Program-made: the position numbers and the translations under genes | Shown: positions 10,746 through 22,121 of the stretch, piece after piece | How the letters are laid out: each line of letters begins with the position of its first letter | Numbering within the stretch: position 1 is the stretch's first letter | Origin: Adineta vaga | Lineage: Eukaryota > Rotifera | Assembly (NCBI GenBank): GCA_021613535.1 | Contig: CP075493.1 | Span: 14,384,001 to 14,448,000, forward strand | Direction of reading: 5' to 3' | Length of the DNA stretch: 64,000 nt | The notes under the pieces: generated by a model | Databases searched by the model: none | What the model was told of the DNA's origin: nothing | What the model saw: only the letters and a program-made list of their open reading frames with translations

Positions 10746-13049
10746 ATGGCAGAGCATTCGTATAATAGTATTGAAGATGAGATAATTAATGTCTTACGAC
10801 CACAGGATGATGATATTAAATATCAAGTGGTTACTGATCTGTTAAGCAATGGTCGACAAGCATTACACCAATATCAAGAAGAACTTATTCCCAAAATATA
10901 CAAGAAAGAAATCAATACTGCCGATGGACAATTGCTTCAGTTATTAAAACAATACTTCGATCGACAATGGCATAGCCAATATGATTCTGTAAATCAATGG
11001 TTCACTTCATTCATTACAACTTATCAAAATGACAAAAATCCTCAACAATACGAACGTGTTTTAACTCGTACAGCTGAACATGGAAATCGATACATGAAAG
11101 ATTGTCCAGTATTGTCGATAGTTCTACAACTTCTTTTCGAATTGATCGATGATGAATGTTTACTACAAAATACAACGATCTTTGATGATCTTTGGTCGAC
11201 AGTCACGAACGAAGGTTTGAAGTCAATAGGAAAATATTCGAATTATATGAAAGAGGAAGTGCTGAATGAAGAAGTTGATAAACATCGCTCGACATTATAT
11301 CGAGCATTGTGTGAATATTATCGTCCACGGTTAGTCGCTGTACTGAAAGAACATCATATTGATGAAGAAGAAATTGATCATGATGTGGCACTCGATCGGA
11401 TTGCTGAGAATGGTGTGAAAAAAGGTATTGATTTGATTCAACAGGAGATTGTAACTAGAAAACAAAAACAAGTGCTATCGGAAAATCTTCATTCTAATGA
11501 ACAGACGAATCGAAAGACCATATCGGCTAATGCACATTTAACAGTAACCAAATCAAACGTAGTCGAAGGTAAGTTTAATGAAAGTAATGACTTGAGAATA
11601 ACTATGAATTTTATAGTTGAGGAACCAACGAGTGCTACGATAATCAAAGTATATGTGAAAAGAACTGGTGAAATAATTTATGTTCCAATGAAATTGGTAT
11701 CTACAGTAAGGGATGTGATTAAATATGTCTGTGAGAAAAGTATATGTAATGCAAAAATGGATTACAACAATTATTATCTTATTTCATCGAAAAATGATCA
11801 AATGTTATATGATGATCAGATATTAGATGAAATGAGTATTCGTTGCGAAGAAAGTTTCGAATTTAAATTATGTGTAAAAGCAGCAATGAGACAACAAATT
11901 ATAACTCTTGCACTGACAAAATTAAATATAAGCCGCAATGAAGATGTTTCGAATCTACAAACACCAGTGGATAAAGTAAGTTTTCATCTTTAATATTTGA
12001 TAGTTTCTATAAATATCTGTGTTTAGACTGAAAACTCAAACGAACCGATATATAGCACTGTGCAGAAAAAGTTGTCGAAAATGAGTGAAGTTGATGCAAG
12101 TCCGGATTCAGTACCAAATTCAGTGTCTAGCATATCAAGATTGGCTTTATCGAAAAAAACAAATTCAGATCTATTACAAAAAGAAGATTTAGCTAATAGT
12201 TATCGTCAACTACAAAAGAGAGTCGAAGAAATTAGTGAACAGCTCATTGTTGATCCTATTTTACGCCAAAAGATGTTTGATAAACTGGGTGAAATAAATG
12301 TTGTCGTATGTGGTTCACCACGAGTAGGAAAAAGTGCTCTCATCAATGCTATATGCCAACAGAATCTAGCTGGAACGCATGCTGGTCTTCATTCCTGTAC
12401 GAACACAATGTCGTGTTACTATATGAAAGGTAATATTGAAATTGGTGACGAAACAATCGATTATCAATATAACTTCTGGGATACACCTGGATTCGAGAAT
12501 TGGGATCGAGCAGCTATTCGTACTAGTATGAAACATATTAAGAAGAAGCCTAAGTCAACTATAACATGCATGATTTATTGCGCTTCACCTGGTTCATTTG
12601 CTAATCTTGAACAGCTCGAATGGGTATTAGATGAATGTATAAAAGAGCATATATTTTGTGCACTCGTATGTACAAATAAATGGAGTGGATTCAAAGAACA
12701 AAGAAATGCTATCATAGCAGATTTTCACCAGATACTCGAGAAATATCATGAAAAAACCGAATACAAAAATGGTGTGACATACTTTGGAAATGTTGGTTTA
12801 TGTACAAGTGTTAATAGTATTCCAATTAAAGATGAAGAAACGGGTAAAGAATTCGAAGAGTCTGGTATAGAGGAGCTTATATTTGGTATTATGGAATCAC
12901 TGGACGATGAAAAAGTAGCACAATGGTGTATGGTTGCATTTGAAAATAAATCATTTTGGAAAAAACTCTCTGATTATCCGGCACAGTTAAAGAACTTCTT
13001 AATCAAATTTTTTCAAGGAGCAGCAACAAACGAAACAAATGATAGTTAA
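10746..13049 (+). CDS. Helical / ubiquitin-like / GTPase fusion protein, copy B (intact)
   Basis: Exons 10746-11975 and 12027-13049, phase 0, 51 bp intron at the same site as copy A; 750 residues. Layout: an unrecognised alpha-helical region (about 20-245); a polar linker; a beta-grasp domain (about 299-380, IKVYVKRTGE...FEFKLCVK); a Lys/Gln-rich coiled segment (LLQKEDLANSYRQLQKR); then a TRAFAC-type GTPase with G1 GSPRVGKS (506-513), G2 candidate Thr in HSCTN, G3 WDTPGFENW (D562) and TNKW (626-629) where N-K-x-D is usual. The Trp in place of Asp suggests altered base recognition, as in some AIG1/IMAP or Era-like relatives. No signal peptide or membrane segment, so probably cytosolic. The combination is not one I recognise. 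Function is not assigned; a regulatory or immune-type GTPase is speculation. Confidence 0.8.
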
Positions 13050-13364
13050 TCGAAAAATTCACGTTTTATTTTTTGAAAGTTTTCACATTTTGTATCCGTA
13101 AAAATATATGAGTAAAACCTTTCAACAATGATCTTCGACAGGACTTCTTTGCACATATATTTTCAAATTGTTTATCTTTTTCTCACCTTTTTCATTGTGA
13201 AAGAAAGGAAACGTCTCATTCTTATCGCTCTACTAACATTTGTTGTTGACATCGTGGATAGATCTATAAGCAACAAGAAAAAAATTTCGAAGAACAGAAA
13301 AGGAAAAAAATCAATTCTTTACACAACGCTTTACTTCTTTTTATATTTTATTCACGATAATAAC

Positions 13365-13874
13365 ATGTCAACACCTAATATATTTATATTCGTAACAGGT
13401 TCTGGTCGAGCAAAAGATGTACCAGAACTTGTTCGTGAAACTGTCGCTGCTGGATGGAATACATATACAATTTTAACATCCAATGTTAGTTCAGTGTTAC
13501 CTCCAGATGAAATTTCTGATATACCTGGTAGTCATTCTATTCATGGTTATGAAGATCCAATATTGAAGAAATATCCATTCGGTACAATACTTGTTGCACC
13601 TTGTACATTCAATACATTTAATAAATTAGCATTAGGTTTAGCTGATAATCTTGCAACAGCAATGATTGCTGATGCATTAGGTGCAAAATGTCCAATAATA
13701 ATCGCTCCAGCAATGAATAGTGGCCTATGGAACCATCCACAGACTCGAATATCAGAAGCAAAATTAAAAGAATGGGGTTGTACTATAATTCCACCATATA
13801 TTGATGAAAAAATTGTTACCATGGCACCAATTAAGGATATTTTACAGTACTTGCATCAACATTTTCAATCTTAA
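13365..13874 (+). CDS. Single-domain flavoprotein (phosphopantothenoylcysteine decarboxylase-like fold)
   Basis: The frame is open from 13128, but the first 79 codons are low-complexity. The ATG at 13365 starts a clean Rossmann-like domain (MSTPNIFIFVTGSG), giving 169 residues. Family marks: a T-G-S-G turn after strand 1, V-A-P-C-T-F-N-T in the place of the P-x-S-A-N-T flavin loop, L-G-L-A-D-N-L, and A-P-A-M-N-S matching the conserved A-M-N motif. The HFCD/Dfp flavoprotein family binds FMN and decarboxylates peptidyl-cysteine-like substrates, for example in CoA synthesis. The catalytic His of the family is not obvious, so the reaction is uncertain. The compact intronless form resembles bacterial flavoproteins more than animal PPCDC, which hints at horizontal transfer. 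Confidence 0.7.
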   Translation: MSTPNIFIFVTGSGRAKDVPELVRETVAAGWNTYTILTSNVSSVLPPDEISDIPGSHSIHGYEDPILKKYPFGTILVAPCTFNTFNKLALGLADNLATAMIADALGAKCPIIIAPAMNSGLWNHPQTRISEAKLKEWGCTIIPPYIDEKIVTMAPIKDILQYLHQHFQS

Positions 13875-14458
13875 GGATACACGTGAGAGTGCTTGTTCTT
13901 TATTACAAGGATATCTATTCATGTTTGCTATGATCTTATCATTCTTTTTCTTTTTTCGTTTCATTTTATCCTTGTCAATTAGAGTCTATGGTCTTTTATA
14001 TATCAAATTGAATTTTGAAATCAAAGTTGAATCACTTTCATTCTGCGATACTGATAGAATCAGGGAGACTTTATAGATTAAGTGAATTATAGAAGTCCAA
14101 TGCTTTTCTTGACAATTAGATAAATGCTGTGAAGCGAATGAATTTTGATTGAAACATATACTCTACATAGCTTCTGAACAAACACTTTTCTCAGTAGAAG
14201 CTTCTGTGTCATGTAAATTGCTAGATATTAAAAAATGAATCAGAAATACTGATTTTTTAATTGGCAAAAGTTTGCACGATTGAACCACTAAGGTTTTCTA
14301 TTCCATTTATTGCTGCTGATACACTTGATGAAATTTTCCATCATCGGTAGCGACACTTAATGACACCCTCAAGTATTCCTAGTCTCGTCATCTTGATTGT
14401 AAATGAAGTCTGTTGAATCCTATACTTATATCGGCTACACTCATTTTTAGTTGCTTAA
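13875..14458. other. Intergenic, possible lost 5' end of the mannosidase
   Basis: No gene seen. An intact GH38 gene would have its signal-peptide exon here; I cannot recognise one, so it may be deleted or decayed. Confidence 0.4.
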
Positions 14459-17180
14459 GTGTACCATCAAAGCCATCCGATAGCTGCGGTTACAATGTTA
14501 GTATATAAGAGATGCAATTTAGGTCAATCGAACAAATTAAATGTTCATAATGTCCCACATACTCACAATGATGTTAGTTGGTTAAAAACGATTGATCAAT
14601 ATTATTACGGTTGCGAAAAAAATGTATTTGAACATGGAACGGAGAATACCATTGTTATATTTTAGCTCGTAATAATATTCAACATATTCTTGATTCAGTT
14701 ATCCAAGCTCTAACAGAAAACCCTGATCGTCGATTTATCTATGTTGAAATTGCTTTTTTCTGGCGTTCGTGGAGACAACCAAGTGGAGAAGTACAAAATA
14801 CAGTTCGACAATTAGTCAATGAAGGTGAATATCTTGAGATATTTATGTAAATTATTATTGTGACTAATGTATAGGTCGTTTGGAATTTACTTCTGGTATG
14901 GATGGTCAATGAATGATGAAGGTGTTACGCATTGCAATTCGATTATTGATCAACATAGTTTAAGAGCAGAAATTTTACGTGATCAATTTGACCATTCTAA
15001 ACAAGTTGCTTCACTTTTTGCATATGTAAGTCATTTGATTAAAAAGACGATATAATTTACTGAATAAACTATGCTTTCTAGATGAGTTTTGATGGATTAT
15101 TTTCTGGTCGATTAGATCTTCAAGATTTTTCTCATCGATATCTTACACAAACAATGGAAATGATATGGAATGGAAGTGCGAATATTGGTGTGACATTCAG
15201 AACTTATTGTCCACCGGAATCATTTTGTTTTGATGTGTTCTGTCAAGATGAACCAATAAAAGTCAGTTTCTTCGGGATTTTTTTTCTTTTTACTTTGAAA
15301 GATTCTATGCATTCGTAGGATGATCCAAAATTAAAGGATTAGAATGTTCCTGAACGCATTCAAGAATTTATCAATACTGCACATACCTATATTTGTTTTA
15401 CATTGATTTACGTGGTGATGAATAATTCCTTATTTCGATCTAATTTAGGCGATGGCTTATGCAACAAATCATATCATGATGACTATAGGAGATGATTTTC
15501 AATATGAAAATGCTTATGAGTGGTATAAAAATTTAGATAAATTAATAAAATATAGTGATATAAATGTCTTCTATTCTACTCCAACTGTGGTAAATGTTTA
15601 CCAATTGAACGGCAAGATAATGTAAGTAAAGAAAAATTTTTCTCTCTGATCTTTACATTTTTTGAAGAAAGTAGTTTACATTAGCAATCTGGAATCCAAT
15701 GATACAGTCATTAGATTATATGGTACGTGTACCTGTGACCGATAAATATACCGTTCGTAGTCCAACAGGATCATTTATTACAGCAGATGTAAATATTGCT
15801 TATTATGGTATCTAGTTTCGTTGAGAATAACTCCAATGAACTAGTTTGTACCAATTTTGACACTGATCAAAAATATCCCTGGCCGAACAAGTTCTGCTCA
15901 ATATGAAGCAGTTTCTCAAACAACCTTACCAGCACTTGGCTTTAATACATATTTTTTGAAATTAAAAAGGAAAAAGAAAAAGACTCGTCAATGGAAACAA
16001 CTCATAATGTAGCATGTATTATTCAAAATCAGGTATTGTTGAATGATACATTCGATCAATGTTCATTTATCTTTATTTAGCATCTGACTGCCGAATTTGA
16101 CAATCAAAGAAATCCGCAGAATATTACGAATCGATTACGAAGATTTTCAATACAATTTTCTGTCCAAGGTTTTTATTGGTACCAAAGTAAAGATGATGAT
16201 CATCATTATGTAATTTTCTGATGAAATAATTTTCAATTTCAGGTTTTCAAGAAAATAATTGTAGTCCAGAATTTCAATCATCCGGTGCTTATTATTTTCG
16301 ACCATTCACATCGAATCCATTACCAATCAGCACATCTTGAAATATGTATGTATAATAATAAATCACTTTCTTGATTTGAATGAATAAGCACGCGTCATCT
16401 CATTCAAAACATGTTCATATACAAGTCAAGTTCAAACAGTTCTAATTGTTTATAATGAATGGGCCAGTCAAGAAGTTCGAATTTATGCTCAATTGCAGAT
16501 TGTGGAAATTGAATGGATTGTTGGACTGATACCGATTGCAGATAATCTTGGTAAGGAAATCATCATGCGCTATAACACAGATATTAAAAGTAATGAACGT
16601 TTTTATACGGATGCTAATGGACGTGAAGTTCTTGAACGTAAACGAGATTATCGACCCTCATATAATTATACAATTTATGAAAGTGTCAGTAGAAATTATT
16701 ATCCAGTAGTGAGTCGATTTGGATAAAAGATAATGAACGACAATTAAAAATATTAACAGATCGATCTCAAGGTGGTTCAAGTATTCATGATGGTTCCATA
16801 GAATTGATGATTCATCGTCATACACTTTACGATGATAATCTTGGCGTTGGAGAACCTCACAATGAAACTGCTTATTGTCAAGGTCTTGTTATTTGTGGTA
16901 AACATATTCTGATTATTGAACCACCCGAAAAAAGTGTAGAACATCATCATCCTATTACTCAAACCCGTTTTATGAGTCCATTTAGTACATATGCATTACC
17001 TAACTTGTCTTATACAAATTATTCTCTAAATTATCACCACACATGCTCAGCATTAATGAAATCATTACCATATAATATTCATTTATTAACTTTTGATTAA
17101 CTATCATCAAAAGTATTTCTTATTCGAATTAAATTCATTGAAAAGTACAATTGTAACATTGAATTCGATGGAAATTAAAA
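14459..17180 (+). pseudogene. Lysosomal alpha-mannosidase (GH38) pseudogene
   Basis: Exon-sized pieces in order match the animal lysosomal alpha-mannosidase family: HNVPHTHNDVSWLKTIDQYY near 14547-14607 (zinc/active-site strand), [57 protein letters not shown], and the C-terminal FYTDANGREVLERKRDYRPS and LTDRSQGGSSIHDGS. Introns of 45-60 bp separate them. Lesions: a two-base insertion before the WSMNDE segment (about 14891), TAG in frame near 15342, loss of the region between the DFQYEN exon and the FTLAIWNP exon (the conserved H-H-D-x-V-S-G-T stretch is absent), TGA near 16340, a one-base deletion near 16720, and TAA at 17098 with homology continuing about 25 codons beyond. It cannot make an active enzyme. 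Confidence 0.85.
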
Positions 17181-17700
17181 CATTTCAAGTGACATTATTT
17201 TAAATTCAATTCTTAGGCGAAAGAAAACTAGTTTTGAAATAAGAGTCATGCAGTTTATAAATTGGAACTTTCCAATCGATCGATTCCTTCTGTTTTCTAT
17301 GTGTATGATTCATAAAAAAAAAATTTATAATGATGAAACTCTTGTTTTATTGTGAAAATAATAATAAATCGAATGTTATGAAAGGTAGATATAATTCATA
17401 GTTTTTTTTGTCTTTTTTTTTCATTTTTATTATCATTACTGGTAGAACATACGTCAACATTCCAGCCATACTCACGTGGACACTTGCAAAATAAAAGAAG
17501 TCACATATTTATTTAAGTAAAACAAAAAAGACTTTTACGAAATGCTTAGAATGGGGGAAAACATTGCAACAAATTGTTTTTCTTTTCTATTACTCATGTA
17601 TTTTTTTAAAAGAATCGTAGCTGAGTAAAAAATATAAGAGAACAGACGAAAAAAGAGTTATGGCAATACTTTTTTTTTCGAATACTGATCACACTAAAAT
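17181..17700. other. Intergenic, no gene seen
   Basis: Very AT-rich spacer with several homopolymer T runs. It probably contains the promoter of the secreted protein gene at 17701. Confidence 0.5.
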
Positions 17701-18838
17701 ATGAAATTTGAGACAATCGTGTGTCTGAGCGTCCTTTTCGTATGTATAAAAGGTATGATCGTTTTATTTTCAATTTAGTCTAGTCATTCACAGAATCAAC
17801 TACTTTTAGGCCAAACGACGCAAATACCGAATTATTATTGTAATCAAACTAATGAAACTGTAGAATTTACATTATCTTCATTAGTTCATTCCGCGTGGAA
17901 TCCGATGACAAATTGTTCTCTCTCCAGATATATTGGTAGTTCGACTAATAATAACATTTGTCAATCATTATCTACACATTGTTTTGATTATCATACATCG
18001 AATAATACTAGCTTGTTTGCACCTGCTATCGAATGTTCTATTTTGGAAGCATGTGATAATATTACATATACTTGTGTATCAAATACATCAGTATGCATCA
18101 TTAACTCATGTTGCTCAGCACAGACAGTATGCTTACCATTATCAGTCACAAATTTCTGCATATCAGGTATGATACTCTTTGCAATAGGTGTGGACCCATT
18201 TTCTATGCCCTTTCCTCGTGTGAATTGTTTGTAGGTAATATGTCTGCCACAGCTAGTTCTACAACCAGCTCCATGACCACTACAAAATCTGGTAGGTGTT
18301 ATCTATTCAGATCAGTAAAACATACCTTCGTCATGCGACTTATTTTACTGCTATAGTTTGCGCAACACTTATTACGTTTGACGATATTCCTAGTCAATCA
18401 TCATCATCGGGTGTTGTTCCAAATGGATATAATGATCTCAATTGGACCAATGTCAACTATATTAATGCATCATCAACGCCAATTAGCGGTTTCCAGAGAT
18501 TTTTACCTGTGTCACCCTATGTTGCATATAATCCAGGAGGTGTCAATATTACGATAGCATCGGCGAATGGTTCGAGCTTTTCCTTTGATAGAATCACATG
18601 GATTTCTGCTTGGCGAGATAATCTCACAGTATCCATCGCATTATATCGATCAGGCGCGCTAAGATTGAGCAATAGTCGTGTACTAAATACAGTAAACTCG
18701 ACCACATTTTCATGCAGTATTTGTACGAATATAGACACAATTTCGTTTGCAGCCTCGAGTGGAACTCCAGTTTCTGGATGGAGTCAAAGTGGAACTGAAT
18801 TTGTTTTTGATAATTTATGTATTTCATTCGGATACTAA
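17701..18838 (+). CDS. Secreted two-domain protein with Cys-rich N-terminus and beta-rich C-terminus
   Basis: Four exons (17701-17752, 17810-18166, 18235-18291, 18357-18838), all phase-1 joins, 315 residues. A signal peptide (MKFETIVCLSVLFVCIKG) is followed by a Cys/Asn-rich module of about 115 residues with regularly spaced Cys and many N-x-S/T sites, an 18-residue Ser/Thr linker encoded by its own small exon (SATASSTTSSMTTTKSG), and a C-terminal beta-rich domain. That domain starts TLITFDDIP, contains V-V-P-N-G-Y-N-D-L-N-W-T-N and A-W-R-D-N-L-T-V-S-I-A-L-Y, and ends V-F-D-N-L-C-I-S-F. Similar F-D-D...G-Y-x-x-L-x-W...F-x-x-D-N-L modules occur in secreted fungal and bdelloid proteins and look like a carbohydrate-binding jelly-roll. 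Uniform phase-1 exons suggest domain shuffling. Function unknown. Confidence 0.75.
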
Positions 18839-19421
18839 TATTGATAACTAAATAAATCTTTAATAGTGAATGCGAAAGAAAGAATATCTTAAAGTTTATA
18901 CTAGGAGAGTGAGAGATGATTGTAAGTGTGGCGAAGATGGTCATAAGAGTGCCAATGACGATGTATACCTTATCTGTTCACACACCCTCACCTTTAGGAA
19001 ATTTTCCATAATTTTCAGTGCGCTCCTCAAGTGTCTTTTTATATTTTGGTAGCCATTCCATTTTGTTTTTAGCTTTAGAAATCATGATACCGTTCTCGGT
19101 AGCATTTTCTGTACTGACTGCTTGCAATTGTTAGCCGTACATCATGAATTTAATTATTTGACGATTATTTTTATGCTGTCAATCGACCAACTCGAATGTG
19201 GTTGAATATCAGCTTAGTTGGAGATAGAACCGATACGAGGTGCTTTACCTACATTTTTGAGCTGAGAAATGCGGACTAACATTAGATATCTTCTCCAATT
19301 TCAATAGCATTAATGTCTATACTTGAACAACATTATCATTTGTTTTGATGAGTACATTTCAATTAAAAAATTAAAAAACAATTTTATTTATTAACAATGA
19401 GTCAACGTATAAACTAAAATG
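18839..19421. other. Intergenic, no gene seen
   Basis: Slightly richer in G+C than its surroundings but with stops in all frames. No family recognised on either strand. Confidence 0.5.
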
Positions 19422-20793
19422 TTAGATCCATATTCGGATGACTTTAGAACAACATGGATCTCTAGTAAGAAAACATGTTGGTGATAGATAGTATTTTAAA
19501 CATCGAGTAAGTTCATCGGAGACTTCCTCTTCACAATAAACATGTGCTGCTTGAAGATTGATCCTTTTTTTAACAAGAGTGATGACACAATAACGATTTT
19601 TAACATCAATCAAACGTAATTGACATTGAATACCAAATAGTGAACGACAAAATATCAAACATTCTTCTTCATTAAAGCAATAATTTAATTCCGAAAAATG
19701 AATAGTATAAAGTGAAGAATGTCTCAATTTAAACAATGACATTTGCAGAGGTAATGATTTTTTTTGATTGATACGTAACGAATAAAGATTAGGTGCTTGA
19801 TCTAATAAATTTTGCAATTCAGATTGATAAGCATCAGTATAAGAAGAAATATGCAATGTATTTAAATGATTGAAACTTGATATCACCGACCAAAATTGAT
19901 TGTGAAGAGGAAGTTTTATACTAATATAATGAATATTGGATAAATAAATATCGGATGGTATTGGTTGATCAAAAAACGTTTTCATCAATTATATTATATT
20001 TATAGCACTATAAATCTTTTTTTCATTATCATTGGAATATGTTGATTTTCATATGGAAGAATTGTATTCGTCATGTCAAGTTTAAAGATATTAAGTTTAG
20101 GAAGATACATATGAATAATTTGTTCCCATTGATAACCATCAATGAAAATGTTAAATAAAGTCATATTTAAATAACGTAGATAAGATAAATTTTTCAAGAA
20201 TAAAATCATCTTGGACAAATCACATTTATAAAATATAGAAATATTTAAACTAATTAAAGTTGAAAGATATAATCGTCATTAACATTATTGGAAGTATCAA
20301 GGCTGATTGAAGAGTAGAGGATATTCTTTTTGAAAACGAACATTTGCATAGATGTTGATCAAACAGAGTTAAAGAACAAGAATCAATTGATAATCAATGA
20401 TACGTTTTTGTAGACGAAAACAGGTGATGGTTAAATGAGTAAGATTCAATAAATGTGGTAATTCCTGAATAAGTTTTCTGATTATTTCAGATGAAAAGTT
20501 AGATGATATTGTAATTGATCGTAATCCAATAAATTCACGAAATGTTGAATATAAGCGAAAAATAAATCAGTTAGTCCAGGAATTGTATCCTTTTCGAAAA
20601 AACTTCGATCATAAATTCGAATAATAAGATATGGAAGATGTTGTTGACATATTTCATCAAATTGACTTTTTTTTATAGAAGAAAACTTGAACCAATGTAA
20701 TGGATATTGTTTATAGATAAGATCATTTAAAATACTATTGAAATAATCGAATAGTTCAAGTAAGATTTCATTTGGTAGTGATTCGAAATTCAT
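19422..20793 (-). pseudogene. Bdelloid-type F-box/LRR protein pseudogene
   Basis: It starts with a typical F-box N-terminus (MNFESLPNEILLELFDYFN at 20793) but the middle of the F-box helix set is missing before NDLIYKQYPLHWFKF. Family-like blocks then continue in different frames: QHLPYLIIRIYD, PGLTDLFFAY, after a frameshift near 20510 SEIIRKLIQELPHLLNLTHL, then stops (for example near 20380 and 20290), then LKNLSYLRYLNMTLFNIFID (20200 down), a stop at about 20000, and finally a leucine-rich C-terminal part (MKTFFDQPIPSDIYLSNIHY, 19985 to 19422). Intact relatives are about 500-600 residues with irregular leucine-rich repeats and act as substrate receptors for SCF ubiquitin ligases. At least three frame breaks show this copy is dead. 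Confidence 0.75.
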
Positions 20794-21489
20794 GATGTTA
20801 TACTAATGAAAGACATCAATTTTCGTAGATAATATATGATACATCAAAACAAAAGATTATAGGAAGAAAGTTTATCATCGGTCATGCTTTGTCTAGGCCA
20901 TGTGTCAAACAGATTGGTGCTATCTAATGACTTTTCCCGAAAAGAATGTTCGTTTATTAGTTTTATTCTTCATATGAAAGAAAAATATCAAATAAACAGT
21001 TTGACATATTGCTCTAGGTACATTCTATGCCTTTTTTTCTTCCTTCTATCGAACCACTCATAATATTTACAATGATACGCATTTTTATTTCAATTTCTTT
21101 TCCATTTTATAATTCCACATCTTCTTATATAAGACAAATTTTTATTTTCGACAACAACATAATTACATAAATTACCATATTTTTCTTCGTTTCGTTTTGA
21201 TATTTTGTTTTTATTTTTTCCATCCTTTTTAAAATCGAATAAAAATAAATGTTTTCCCCACACATTCCTACGAGTTTCTACTACATAAGGAAAGAAATAT
21301 ATGTTCCACATAAACGAAACAGCATTACTTTTTCCTTTCGTTCACATGCACAACTGTGCAATCACAAATATCATCAATTTCTAACTGCAAAACCATGAAT
21401 GAACAATTATACATGAAAATAACGAGTCTATAACAATATATATATATATATACATCTTACACGTTTACTTTTACATAGTAAAAAGAAAA
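20794..21489. other. Intergenic; TA-rich promoter-like stretch at the right end
   Basis: No gene seen. A (TA)n tract at about 21437-21451 lies 40-50 bp before the ATG at 21490 and could serve as a TATA-like element; this is inference only. Confidence 0.4.
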
Positions 21490-21819
21490 ATGTCTTATAT
21501 TGTTGTCGATGACAGTAGAAGAAATACCATACTTCCAGTTTATGATCATGGAGCAGTTCGAAGACTTGGATATGGTGCTACTGGAAGAAATAGATCACGC
21601 GGAGTAGCTAGAGGACCTGTATATGGAAATCGTGGAGGAATGGCTCAAGGATCTCCAATGACTATTTTTGTTCAATGGACACCAGAATTTATCAAGGCTT
21701 ATCAACAATTTATAAATAGTGGCATGCGCGCTGCGGTTGTTCAGCCGGCGAGTGGTTTTCCGAATTATGGACGAAGAATGCAAGGAGTTTCAACTGGACC
21801 TGGTTTACAAATCCGTTAG
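21490..21819 (+). CDS. Small Gly/Arg-rich protein, unknown
   Basis: Single-exon, 109 residues. The first half is rich in Gly, Arg and Tyr with G-x-G/R-G patterns (GATGRNRSRGVARG, GNRGG), and the second half holds one short helix-prone block (TPEFIKAYQQFINSG) and a Gly/Arg tail. No signal peptide or membrane segment. RG-rich tracts often bind RNA, but no RNA-binding domain is present, so that is a guess. Codon use is ordinary and local G+C is higher than in the flanks, supporting a real gene. Confidence 0.5.
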   Translation: MSYIVVDDSRRNTILPVYDHGAVRRLGYGATGRNRSRGVARGPVYGNRGGMAQGSPMTIFVQWTPEFIKAYQQFINSGMRAAVVQPASGFPNYGRRMQGVSTGPGLQIR

Positions 21820-22121
21820 ATTCCTTACAACCAATTTTATAAATCAAAATGAAAGTAAACTAAGACGTTCATGTATATCGTTTGTGTATTGTTTCTTTTT
21901 TTTCATACACTAAAAATAGGATGATAAAAAGAATGTGATTATTCATTGTTTTTCGATAGCTATATTTACACGATTTTTTAAGAATATATAGTACGAGATT
22001 ACGATTTATCAGTAGCTATCTCAAAGAAGCATAATTGTGTTCGATAGAATTTCTTCTACAAGAGAAAGAGTAAAAAATTAAATACATGTATGAACAAATC
22101 AGTTCTTTTATCTAAATAAGA

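Noticed and set aside
13128-13364. Upstream extension of the flavoprotein frame (79 codons)
   Set aside because: Low-complexity and Lys/Phe-rich with no resemblance to the family N-terminus; the ATG at 13365 begins the domain cleanly.
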